Part shown: piece by piece, positions 1-9,345 of the stretch
Numbering within the stretch: the stretch's first letter is position 1
Layout of the letters: each line of letters opens with the position of its first letter
Assembly (NCBI GenBank): GCA_026397725.1
Contig: JAPLUI010000257.1
Coordinates: 1-32,755, forward strand
DNA length: 32,755 bases
DNA from: Verrucomicrobiota bacterium
GTDB taxonomy: Bacteria > Verrucomicrobiota > Verrucomicrobiia > Verrucomicrobiales > Akkermansiaceae
Direction of reading: 5' to 3'
The notes under the pieces: model-generated
The model's input: only the letters and a program-made list of their open reading frames with translations
Told to the model about the DNA's origin: nothing
The model's database searches: none
Position numbers and translations under genes: made by a program

Positions 1-2080
1 CGGTGTAACTGGCAATGGTGACATTGTTGACGTCCTTGGCGGTGAGGGTCACGCTGAACGCCACCCCCGCGACCTGGGACGGCGCGATGGCGGAGACGGC
101 GTAGTGATGCACGTCGTTGTCGAGCACGTTCGTCGTGCCGCTGGCGTCGGTGAAGCCGGTGGCGCTCGCGGTGATCGCTATCGCCTGTGTTCCGTCGGTC
201 AGCGTGTTATCCGGGGCGGTGAGGGCGAAGGTCGCGGAGGTGGCTCCGGCGGGGATGCTCACCGTGGCCGGCATGGTGAGGCGAGAGGTGGTGTCCGAGG
301 CCAGGGTGACGGTAAGGTCCGAGGTGAGCGTGCCGGAGATGGAGACGGAGCCGCTGCCGGAGCCGCCTTCGGTCACCGAGGAGGGAAGCGTCAGCGCGAG
401 GTTGCTGTTCTCGTTGTCGGTGATGCTGATCGTCGTGGTGCCGTTCGTCCAGTTGGCGACATGCGCGGTGATCGTCGCGGAATGCGTGCCGTTGATCTTG
501 TTGTCGTCAACGACGGTGATCGTGAAAGCTGCCGAGGTTTGTCCCGCTGGGATGGTCACGGTGGCTGGAACCGTAAGCACCGCCGGGTCGCTGGAGGTCA
601 GGTTCACGGAGACCGCGCGGGCGGGTGCCGCGCTCGCCGTGACGGTTCCCTGCACGGTGCCCGCGCCTTCGCTCGTGGTGGCCGGGGCGGTGACGGCGAG
701 CGTGGCGGTTTCATGGTCCTGAACGGCGAGTACCGCCGACCCGACGGGATAACCGGTTGCCGTCGCGGTGATGGTGGCGTATTGCGTTCCATCCAGCACC
801 GCGTCGTCAAGGATCGCGATCGGGAACGTCGCTGACGTTTGTCCTGCGGGAATGCTTGCGCTCGCGGGCACGGTTGCCTCGCTGGTATCGTTCGAGGCGA
901 GGCTTACCGTCAGGTTGCTCGTCGGCGCGGGCGACACGGTGATGGTGCCGGTAGCGGATGCGTCTCCTTCGGTGATCGGGTTCGGGGAGATGGCCAGGCC
1001 CAGCGTGGTTGACAGATAGGCGCTGAAATCGCTTTCAACAAAACCGGCAGGCACGCCGCGCCCGCCCGAAAGTCCGATCAGGCCGTCCGTGGCGGCAATG
1101 GCCAGGCAGGTGATGCGGATGCGCCCGTCGAAGAACATTTCAATCTGGAAGTTGTTAGAGTTCGACTTGTAGTATTCCGGCACCCCCTGGAACGTCACGG
1201 CAACGCGGTCCGCGAGTTGTTTCCAGGTGACGGTGCCGGCGGAGCCGGGATTCAAGTCGTCGAACAGCGCGGAGATGCGCGGCTTGCTAAAGTGATCGGC
1301 GAGCGATTCGGTAAAGGTCGAGTCTCCGGTGCCGAAGGTCACGTAGCCATTGCTGCCCACATAGAAGGTCGGGTAGGTCACGCCGTAAAGGCTGACCAGC
1401 ACGCCGCCGGCAGGTGTGACCTGCACGTGAGAATCGTCACTCAGCGTGAGCGAGGTGCCGCCGGTGGGATCGGTTGGGAAGGCGCTCGCCGACGTGCGTT
1501 GCACCGCGTAGAAGCTGACCAAGCCGTTGGGTGTGAAGAGAAAACTCTGGTTGCTCACGTCGTTGGCCGAGGGGTCGAAGAGTTCGGTGAAGTAATCCGT
1601 CGGCGCGGCCACGTTGAACGCGTTGCTCGCCCCGGTTCGCCCGGCGTTGTCAGTCACCGTGAGCACGACATTGGGGTCCATCGCGTTCACCGTCACGGTG
1701 CCGGTCCAGACTCCGCTGACAAATCCGCTGGCGCCGGTCGGGGCAATGGACAGGGTGCCGGATGAGCCACTGGCGGTGAGGCCGGGCGTGCCGGTATAGG
1801 TGGTGACCGTGGCATTGCTCGCGTCCTGCGCGGTGATGGTGACGCTGAAGGGCGAGCCTTGGTTTTGCGGCGATGCGATGGTCGCGAATGCATAGTGATG
1901 GGCGTCATTGTCCCGCACGGTGGTGGTGCCGCTGGCGCCGAGGAAACCGGATGCGGCGGCCGTGATCGTCACGAGCTGGGATCCATCCAACAGCGTGTTG
2001 TTCGGCGCGGTAAGGGTGAAGGTCGCGGACGTCGTGCCCGCGGGGATGCTGACCGTGGTCGGCACGGTAAGGCGCGGGGG
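1..2080 (-). CDS. C-terminal continuation of the M36 peptidase/Calx-beta protein, out of frame and running off the window
   Basis: This stretch is open without a stop on the minus strand and encodes about 690 residues. It is one base out of register with the peptidase gene upstream and has no credible start of its own. In order it holds the end of a Calx-beta-like repeat (RLTVPTTVSIPAG), an Ig-like module beginning HHYAFATIASP, and a beta-sandwich domain at about 1620-1020 (FTELFDPSAND to VESDFSAYL). Three more Calx-beta-like repeats (ITEGDASATGTITV, TSEGAGTVQGTV, VTEGGSGSGSVSI) and a second HHYA module follow, cut by the window edge. I read it as the tail of the secreted peptidase, displaced by a one-base loss near 2076. 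The role of these repeats in binding or surface attachment is inferred from the Calx-beta family. Confidence 0.7.
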
Positions 2081-5000
2081 GTGTCAGATGCCATTGAAAC
2101 AGTGAGTGGTGTGGTGAGCGTGCCGGAAATGGAAACGGTGCCACTGCCCGTGCCGCCTTCGATAACTTGTGCCGGAAGAGTCACCGCCAGGCTGGTGGCT
2201 TCGTTATCGGAGATGTTGATTGTCGCGGTGCCGTCCGTCCAGTTCGCGACATGGGCGGTAATCGTTAGCGCGTGCGTGCCGTTGATCTTGTTGTCATCAA
2301 CGATGGTGATCGTGAACGGCGCCGAAGTCTGGCCAGCGGGAACCGTCACGGTCGCCGGCGTCTGGGCGGCACTCGTGTCGCTCGAACTCAAACTCACGCT
2401 CACCGCAGTGTCCGGTGCCGCGCTCACGGTGACGGTGCCCTGCACCGTGCCGGCACCTTCGTTCGTGGTGGCCGGGCCGGTGACGCCGAGCGTGGCGTGT
2501 TCGTTGTCCTGCACGGCGATCACGGCTGACGCGTCGGGGTAGCCGCTTGCGGTGGCGGTGATGGTGGCGTATTGGGTACCGTCCAGCTCCAAGTCGTCGC
2601 TGACCGTGAACGGGAAGGTCACGGACGTTTGCCCGGCGGGGATGGTCACGGTCGCCGGGACGGCCGCCTCCGTGGCATCGCTCGAGGCGAGGCTTACCAC
2701 CAGGGCACTCTCCGGAATTGGAGTCACGGTGATGGTGCCGGTGGGTGCAGCGTCGCCTTCGGTGACCGTGTTCGTGGATAGGCTCATGGCCAGTGAGATG
2801 AGTGGCGTGCCGAGAATTTCGATGTCATCGAGATTCCAACCGGAGAGGGGGTAAAGATCGGTCAAGGTGACGATCTGATAGCCCCAGCGGACAAAGACGG
2901 TGCTGTGGTTGTCCGCCACCGCTGAGATGTCATAGGTCACCGTCGTCCAAGCACTGTCAGTCGTTAGCGCGGCAGGATTTTGGTAAACACTGGTCCAGAT
3001 GGTTCCGTTGTTGGACACCTGGATCGTCGCGTTGGCGTAACCATACCAATCAGTGTTCAGCCACCGCTTGAAGCGCAGTTGGCAGGATGACTTGTTAGTG
3101 AGATCAATGGCACTGGTGGTCAGGTAATACGGACCGCCCACGGCGCTCGTGCTGTAATCCCCATTCAGATTCACGCCGAAGACGTTCGTGCCAGTCGCGC
3201 CAGACGTTGGATCCGGCTGGCCATAGGTGGCGCCACCGCCGCCGGTGGGCGTGCCGAAGGCCCACTCGCCTTGGCGCGTCCAGCCCGGATCGCTGTTCAG
3301 ATCGAACAACACGGCACGCGGCGGAAACGCGGTGAGCGTGGTGGCACGCGGGATGGTTGCTCCGCTGGTGACGTTGGTGAACGTGGTCGTGGCGGAATGG
3401 GTGCCTGCCGCAAGCGTATTGGCAGAGTTCGCCAAGCTCACCGTGACGGTGGTGTTCGCGCCTGCCGCAAGGGTCCCCGAGGACGACGAAATTCCGAGCC
3501 ACGTCTGGTTGGTCGAGGCCGTCCAATTCATGCTGGACACGCCGGTGTTGATGAGCGTGTAGATCGATGACGATGGGGTAAACGGACCGCCCACCTGGCC
3601 GGCGGAGGCGAACGTGGCGACGGGTGACACCGCGAGATCGTCCGGAATGTCATAGGATTCCACCACGCCGGTGGACGTGGAACTCGCGGGCACAGTGGCG
3701 GTCGCTCCCATGCCGCGTTTGGCGAAGGCGGCCCACAGTTCGATATAGTTGCTACCGCCGTTGTTGACCAAATCCGCCTGGATGATGTAGTCCCGTGCTT
3801 GGAGGTAAGTGGGATCGACGGGCGAAAGCTTCATCCCGTCCGTCACCAGTTGCAGCATCATCTGGTTGCCTGCCACCGCACCGAGCTTGTTGACCAGATT
3901 GGCACGCGCGTCCCACAGCGCCACGCACCAGACCTCACCCATGTTATGCAACTCATTGGCCGTCGAGCCGATGATCGGGCTTTGCGGAACGCCGGCATGC
4001 GAACTGGCCTGCGTCGGGTCAATATCCTTCAGTGTCAACGGATTGATCGTCAGGTCTGTCGAATATGGATAGCGCCGGATGCCGTAGTAGTAATTCTCAG
4101 TCAGGCCGCTGAGTTGGTAGGTCGCGTAGCTGCCCGCGGCATAATTGCCGTTCACGGCATCGCCCGGCTGGCTCAGCAGGCACATGGAGTAGAAATCCGA
4201 CCAGCCCTCGCCCATGCCCTTGGATTGCAGTTGACTCATGCCCGCGCCGCCGCCCACCAGCCGGCTGCTCAAGCCATGGGTGTATTCATGGAGCACGATC
4301 TCGGCGTCGAGGGCACCGTCCCGAGCCGGGCTTGGCCCGGTGAATACATACATTTGCATGCGCCCCGGAGAACCGTCCGACGGGGTGGAAAAGCTCGCGT
4401 TGTCCGTATCATCGCCGTCTTGGGCATCCGCCAGCACCGCATCATTTCCAAATCCGCCCCGCCCGAAATTGGTCTGTTGGAAATTGCCCGCGCTTTCCGT
4501 GAATCCGAACTCATACATTTTATCGTGATACCAATTGCACAGGTAGAACAACTGGGTGACCGTGGCGTCCTGATACGTTGAGGGTGCCAGTGCAAGGTCC
4601 ATCGTGAAATCGAAATTGCGCGTTGCCGAGGTGGCATGAGTGCCCGTGCCATACGTGGGATTGGTGTTGCTCAAGTCGAGATGTGAATCCACATTGTTGC
4701 CGTAGGTTGCCGTGCCACCGTCGTCCATCCAGCCGTTGGGCGAGGCGGTCGCGTCAAGCGCCTGGGTGGTGATCAGATTGCGGCTCACCGTGGCCGCTTG
4801 GGTGCTCGCGGGCGTCATCAAACCAGGTGACATCGGCGCGGGGCTGTCAAACGGCTGAAGCGTCGTCTCATCGGCATAGACGCGGTAGCTTGCGTCGCTG
4901 ATGTTGCTGGTGAGCGATGTTCGCATGAGCACTTCGCCGGTTTGAGCATCCACCAGCACGCGGAACATTTCGTTCTGTTTGAGACTCATCAACGTCACGT

Positions 5001-5979
5001 CCCATGTGAGTCGGGAAGTCGTCGCGTTCATCGGCAGCCAGGCAAGCAACGCCATGGTGTCCGAGAGCAGCGGGACGCTGAATCTCTGCTTCCGCTCAGG
5101 CCCTTCAGCCGCTGAGCTGGCTGCCGCCTGTTCGGGTGCAATCTGATCGCCAAGGTTGGCTGCGGCGAGTGATACCGCTTGGTTCACGTTGATCGGCGGC
5201 TGCGCGACCAGCGCCGCCCGCCGCCCGACGTCCATCCCCGTCGCGGCGGCGGCATCCTGCAGGAAATGACTGCCCAGTGCCACCAGCGCGCCGTCCTTCG
5301 TCACGCTGGCCTTCAGGATCGTGTTATAGAGCGGGATGCCATCGACTTCCTGTTGCCAGACGGTGGTGCGCATTCCGTTATGTGCGGACACATCCTCGCG
5401 CGTGACCCGCGTCTGCGTGAAGGCGCTGGCATCGTGTCCGAACAAGTGCGCATTGGCATCAATGAACTCCTTCACCGGGGCGTTCACATCATCGCGGGTT
5501 GGCGTGGATTTTGAGAGAAATTTGCCCGTGGCCACGATGTTGCTGGGCGCACCGGAAAGTGGATCAAAGTCCACGGTGATGCCAGGCACCTTGTTGCGAA
5601 GCGTGTCGAGTGCCGCGAGTTGTGGTGGCGAGCGCGGGACCACGTGGGCATCACGTTTTGAGAAATCCGGGAGTTTGGGTTTGCCTGGTGGCTTGATCTG
5701 TTCCGCAGTGCTGGAAGTGCTTGCGGTTGGCGCTGTGGTGACCGTATCCGGAGGAGCATTTTCAGCCGCCCCGGAGGCAGCCTCTGCGGCCGAGGGCGGC
5801 CGGTTCGGAGATGCAACTTCAGTGGTGCCAGCTTGGTCTTGTCTGACCGATGGCGGATTCTGCAAGCTCCAGGCGATCATCGCGAGCGCAATAAGACCAA
5901 GCATGGCAGCGATGAACGGCCAAGCCTTGAAATGGCCGGAAGGTGGCAGAGCGGACATGGATGAAGGGAGAGAGGACAT
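1969..5979 (-). CDS. Secreted M36 (fungalysin-type) zinc metallopeptidase with BACON-like, jelly-roll and Calx-beta domains, frameshifted
   Basis: A hydrophobic segment at residues ~19-40 (AWPFIAAMLGLIALAMIAW) acts as signal or anchor. An FTP-type propeptide follows at ~150-240 (TTVWQQEVDGIPLYNTILK). The M36 catalytic domain has the zinc motif HEYTH at 564-568, the third ligand E591 in GMGEGWSDF, and the downstream ELHNMGEVWCVALWDAR. After it come a BACON-like Ig module at ~783-890 (WTASTNQTWLGISSSSGTL), a jelly-roll domain at ~893-1050, and Calx-beta-like repeats from ~1058. From about residue 1300 the reading changes to Arg/Pro-rich nonsense (PRALPCRPRSASPR), because one base is missing near 2076. 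The intact protein would exceed about 1990 residues. No clear Shine-Dalgarno precedes the start; Met8 is an alternative. It probably degrades protein outside the cell. Confidence 0.9.
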   Translation of the reverse strand: MSSLPSSMSALPPSGHFKAWPFIAAMLGLIALAMIAWSLQNPPSVRQDQAGTTEVASPNRPPSAAEAASGAAENAPPDTVTTAPTASTSSTAEQIKPPGKPKLPDFSKRDAHVVPRSPPQLAALDTLRNKVPGITVDFDPLSGAPSNIVATGKFLSKSTPTRDDVNAPVKEFIDANAHLFGHDASAFTQTRVTREDVSAHNGMRTTVWQQEVDGIPLYNTILKASVTKDGALVALGSHFLQDAAAATGMDVGRRAALVAQPPINVNQAVSLAAANLGDQIAPEQAAASSAAEGPERKQRFSVPLLSDTMALLAWLPMNATTSRLTWDVTLMSLKQNEMFRVLVDAQTGEVLMRTSLTSNISDASYRVYADETTLQPFDSPAPMSPGLMTPASTQAATVSRNLITTQALDATASPNGWMDDGGTATYGNNVDSHLDLSNTNPTYGTGTHATSATRNFDFTMDLALAPSTYQDATVTQLFYLCNWYHDKMYEFGFTESAGNFQQTNFGRGGFGNDAVLADAQDGDDTDNASFSTPSDGSPGRMQMYVFTGPSPARDGALDAEIVLHEYTHGLSSRLVGGGAGMSQLQSKGMGEGWSDFYSMCLLSQPGDAVNGNYAAGSYATYQLSGLTENYYYGIRRYPYSTDLTINPLTLKDIDPTQASSHAGVPQSPIIGSTANELHNMGEVWCVALWDARANLVNKLGAVAGNQMMLQLVTDGMKLSPVDPTYLQARDYIIQADLVNNGGSNYIELWAAFAKRGMGATATVPASSTSTGVVESYDIPDDLAVSPVATFASAGQVGGPFTPSSSIYTLINTGVSSMNWTASTNQTWLGISSSSGTLAAGANTTVTVSLANSANTLAAGTHSATTTFTNVTSGATIPRATTLTAFPPRAVLFDLNSDPGWTRQGEWAFGTPTGGGGATYGQPDPTSGATGTNVFGVNLNGDYSTSAVGGPYYLTTSAIDLTNKSSCQLRFKRWLNTDWYGYANATIQVSNNGTIWTSVYQNPAALTTDSAWTTVTYDISAVADNHSTVFVRWGYQIVTLTDLYPLSGWNLDDIEILGTPLISLAMSLSTNTVTEGDAAPTGTITVTPIPESALVVSLASSDATEAAVPATVTIPAGQTSVTFPFTVSDDLELDGTQYATITATASGYPDASAVIAVQDNEHATLGVTGPATTNEGAGTVQGTVTVSAAPDTAVSVSLSSSDTSAAQTPATVTVPAGQTSAPFTITIVDDNKINGTHALTITAHVANWTDGTATINISDNEATSLAVTLPAQVIEGGTGSGTVSISGTLTTPLTVSMASDTPRALPCRPRSASPRARRPRPSPLPRRTTRCWMDPSS
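2075..2082 (-). other. Frameshift site: G6 (C6 on the coding strand) with one base missing
   Basis: The coding strand reads GAC ACC CCC CGC GCC. Adding one C gives DTPPRLTVPTTVSIP, which matches DTTSRLTMPATVSIP in the downstream copy of the same repeat unit. Bases flanking the site are offset from that copy by 1791 bp on one side and 1790 bp on the other, so the missing base lies at 2075-2081. Confidence 0.85.
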
Positions 5980-6286
5980 GGTTGGGGGAGGGGATCGGGA
6001 TGAGGTGAGAGTATTGCCAGCAGTCTGTCGGACTTAGAATCCCAACATGTGAAAACGAAAGCGGGGCTCGCAGCGCGGGAACCAGGAGGGTGCGGGGGGC
6101 AGCGGGGCCAAATGGCCGCAAGACCGGAGCGCGAAGCAGCGGATTCTTGTTGATGGAACTTGCGGGTTCACGGTCTGGATGGGGTGTTCGAGTTGTCGGA
6201 TTCAGCGAATGAAGTGGTTGGCGCTGCCTGCCGGCAGCGGGCAAGCTGAAGGGTCGGCGGCTTTCGCCAGGGCATGCCGGGAGTCC

Positions 6287-6312
6287 GGGTGGTTGTGGGA
6301 TACCCACCACCC
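6287..6312. other. Hairpin GGGTGGT...ACCACCC
   Basis: Seven-base arms GGGTGGT and ACCACCC are separated by 12 bases that add an inner GGG/CCC pair. No T-tract follows on either strand, so a repetitive palindrome is more likely than a terminator. Confidence 0.3.
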
Positions 6313-6611
6313 CCGCCGGTGCGGATGAGCGCCGCCGGGCTTCCCATCCGTCGGCGTTGGGCCAGCCAACAACCCGGGCTTGCCCAGCATCCCCAGAAGG
6401 AGTTGCGGGAGAACGCAGACCGCCTGGCTGACTGAATCGCATCGAATTTTCCGGATAGGCTGGGGGACTAATCGCATCCGATTCATCGGATCAGCGCCCG
6501 GAGAGTGGCCAAACTGGCAAAATCGGCAAGTCTTTTCTTCACGACTTTTCTTCACGACATGATCAAGTGAGAGCAAGACCTGACCCCGCATCGGCACTGC
6601 TGCCGCCCGAA

Positions 6612-6705
6612 AACCCATGCGCGGATGATTCACGAATTCGTCTGAAACGCCACCAAGTGCCGACTCATTTTCCGCCAGGATCAGGAACTGTGGCGTGGCT
6701 CGTCG
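6612..6705 (+). repeat. Dispersed intergenic repeat, copy 1
   Basis: It begins with ACCCATGCGCGGATGAT, continues through GTCTGAAACGCCA and CATTTTCCG, and ends after GATCAGGAA. The reverse complement of about 26510-26622 matches in the same order with scattered mismatches. It is non-coding in both places. Confidence 0.6.
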
Positions 6706-6920
6706 GAGCGGCGAGGATGGCGAGTGCGGCGGTGAACCATCGAGGGGCGGCAGGCATGGTTCATTAGGATCTTGTTGGGGTTGGTTCGTTCATCGGATGG
6801 CTGCCGCACTGGTCCCCGGCGGGCGGCGCGATGTTGTCGCCGGTGCAGGCGGTTCGCTAATTCGAGGAGATTCGGCATTCCGGGCTGCCAACGTGCGCAT
6901 GTTCTCAGGGCTCCCATTTT

Positions 6921-6952
6921 CCAACAACATCGCGGCCAGGGGCGCGGCCCCT
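6921..6952 (-). terminator. Terminator-like hairpin downstream of protein A
   Basis: On the minus strand AGGGGC-CGC-GCCCCT forms a 6-bp stem, followed by a broken T-rich run (GATGTTGTTGG). It lies about 130 nt past the stop of protein A. Related hairpins follow B and C at similar distances. It may be a Rho-independent terminator, or a DNA hairpin used in retrohoming. Confidence 0.45.
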
Positions 6953-7114
6953 TGACCCCGGCGTTGTATTCGTCATTCGTGGTTCGTCATTTTATAGACC
7001 GCTGCGCTCCCGTCACTTCATTGCGGCGCTCGCTACCGCTCGCTTGCCATTCAGTTCCTCTTGCGCCGCCACTGGCTGCTGCTAGGGGACTGAACTGCGG
7101 GCAAGACGGAACCC
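6921..7114 (-). repeat. 3' flank shared with protein B, copy A
   Basis: From the last codons of A through the stop and about 160 nt beyond, the sequence is nearly identical to 10951-11146 behind B. It contains GACGAACCACGAATGACGAA and ends at the GC-rich hairpin. The conservation extends well past the stop codon, so the duplicated unit included non-coding DNA. Confidence 0.8.
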
Positions 7115-9345
7115 CACGTAGCGGTTGCTGGAGACGGCCGGGTCGTAGCCGCTGCGGGACCCGACGCGGCAGAAGTACGCGAGGCTGTACCAACTGCCGC
7201 CCCGGTTCACCCGGTCCGTGCCCGAAGCAGCACCCCGAGGATCGCTGCCCGGGGATGATGAGTAATAGTTGCTGGAATACCAATCCCAGCACCACTCCCA
7301 CACGTTCCCCGTCATGTCATACAACCCATACCCGTTCGGCGCAAAACTCCCTACCGGCGAGGTGTAGGGATAGTCGCCCGTGGCGTAGGTCGGGTGCCAG
7401 CCCTGGTTCTGCGGGGATTCGTAGAAGTAGCCAGCGTTGTAATAGTTGGCGTAGGTATGGTTGATGGTGTCGCCCCACGGAAATCTCATCCCGCTCAAGC
7501 CGCCACGCGCCGCTTTTTCCCACTCCGCCTCCGTCGGCACGCGGTAGCCATTCGCCGCCCAATTGCAGGCCGGTGCGCTGCTGCCCGTCCGATACACCGC
7601 CCCGGATGCCGTGTAGCACGGCGTCAGCCCCTCCTTCTCGCTGCGGGCGTTGCACCACTTCACCATGTCATACCAGGTGATGCTGTGAACCGGGTACGTC
7701 GGCCCCTTGCTGCAATTTGTGCCACCTGATTCGGAGCCAATTGCCAAATCCGGGTAGCCGTGGGTCAGGCCCCACGCTCTAACATCATCCCACAGGGTCT
7801 TGCTCACCTCGTATTTCGCCAGGAGGAACTCGCTCACATACACGCTGTGGATCGGCAGTTCATCGGAATACCCGTCGCCGCTGGCAGAGAGCGCGTTGCC
7901 CATCTGGAAAATTCCCGCCGGAATGAGCGCGAAACCTGCCGGGACGGGGGGCTGGGTGCTGACCCGGAAGTATCGCTGTGGCTGGAGGCCCTGCCCCGGG
8001 AGCGTGGCATGGTTTTCGGCACCCGTGCCGGTCATGGTCGCCAGCAGCTCCCAGTCCTGCAAGTCCGCGCTGCCTTGGATATAGTATAACACCCCTGCGC
8101 TGCCGGTGAACCCGAGGATTACGTCGTTACCGGTTTTCTCCAGATAACTCACTTGCATGGGCTCGGTTTCCGGAATGAAGCGGGTGCGCAAAGTGTAGGT
8201 GTCGGTGGGGTTGGAACCGGAACCCTTCACCCGGATGAAATAGTCGCCGGCAACCACTCCCGCAGACACGCGGAAGTTGGCTTGGAGGTCGTTGTTATCG
8301 TCTTCATCCAGCAGGGTACGGCTGTTCCCGTAGAGGTGGCCGTAGGTATCGGTGGCACCTTCGCTCCAGGCAATCAGGATGCCCGGCCCCGGCACCGTCA
8401 CCCGGAAGAAATCCTCGTCACCGGGGGTGATAATTCCGGGCGTGCCGCTGGTGGCGGCGGCGGCCGGAAGCGGCGTGGCGGTGGCGAAGCCGTCGCCATG
8501 GTCGTCAGTGAAGTTTTGTTCAAAAACCAGCGACCAGGAGGCGATGGAGCCGCCGTCGCGAGCGGGATAGTCATCGCTTGCAAACAGCTTCCAGATGCCG
8601 TTGACGCCTCCGGCAGCCAGGGCCAGCAGGTTGGTGCCGATTGCTCCGGTGCCGCCCGGCGGCAGGGCCTCGCCGGGCTCATGGTTGGCAGGGCGATAGG
8701 TGCCCGCCGTGATGGCACTCGCATCGGGGATGGCGCTGGCCGCAGCATCAGCAAAGGCGAGATCGAGATTGGTCAGGGGGAACGAGCCACCCGCATCCGA
8801 CATGAGGGCACAGACCCGGCCGCTTGGCGAGACCAGGAACAGGTCCAGGTCATCCGGATAGGTGTGGGAGACCCCGGTGAGTTTCACCCGCAAGGCCGAC
8901 ACTCCTCCCATGACTCCGGACACCGCAAGGGTCGATGGATAGGGCGAGGCCTCGCCGGACAAGCCAGCGGCGGGAATCGTGAGGCCACCGGTGCTGGCGA
9001 ACTCGTCCGGGGTGTATCCCATTCCGCTCAGGGAAATATCGAAGGGATTCTCGTCGGCGTCGTTGCTGGCAAGGTGGATGGCGGCGGGGTGCCAGCCGGC
9101 GCCACCCGGGGCGAAGGTAACGCATAAGGTGGTGCTGGCACCGGGTGCCAGGGTGGTGGTGCCGAGAGCCCCGACGGTGAAGTCGGCGGCGTGGCTGCCG
9201 TCCGTGGTCACGGCCAGCCCGGTGAGGTCGCCCGTGCCGAGGTTCCTCACGGTAAAGGTTTTGGTCAACACACTGCCGAGGAAGACGCTGCCAAAGTCGA
9301 TGCTCGCGCTGCCGTCAGTGAGATCGGTTCCGCTTGGCTGCTCGA
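7082..9345 (-). repeat. Duplicated C-terminal half-gene, copy A
   Basis: The choice-of-anchor D, P, PPC and SUMF1 region of A closely matches 11114-13345 of B at DNA level (for example identical runs around the P domain at 8880-8960 and 12880-12960). The two copies lie in the same orientation about 4 kb apart. Confidence 0.85.

Larger units (their letters stand above)
1..2795 (-). repeat. Intragenic duplication of a ~1.79-kb Calx-beta module block
   Basis: The block of three Calx-beta repeats, a HHYA module and a beta-sandwich occupies about 2795-1010. A second, incomplete copy occupies about 1005-1. Matching words such as GTTGATCTTGTTGTC at 491 and 2281 show the spacing. Identity is high at DNA level, which points to a fairly recent internal duplication. 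Confidence 0.75.
5980..7081. other. Long intergenic region (1.1 kb) between protein A and the M36 gene
   Basis: I see no convincing gene here. It contains a hairpin (6287-6312), two imperfect copies of a GACT(G)AATCGCATC word at about 6431 and 6466, a 13-bp tandem duplication of CTTTTCTTCACGA at about 6531-6557, one copy of a dispersed repeat (6612-6705), and the end of the 3' element of protein A (6921-7081). The promoter of the M36 gene should lie near 5980-6200, but I could not pick out convincing -35/-10 boxes. Confidence 0.5.

Noticed and set aside
104..835. Plus-strand Gly/Arg-rich open frame
   Set aside because: It is antisense to Calx-beta repeats and has the composition of an antisense reading of GC-rich DNA.
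8153..9127. Plus-strand open frame of 324 codons opposite protein A
   Set aside because: The minus-strand reading has recognisable P and PPC domains. The plus-strand reading resembles no protein, and a similar shadow exists opposite the duplicate in B.
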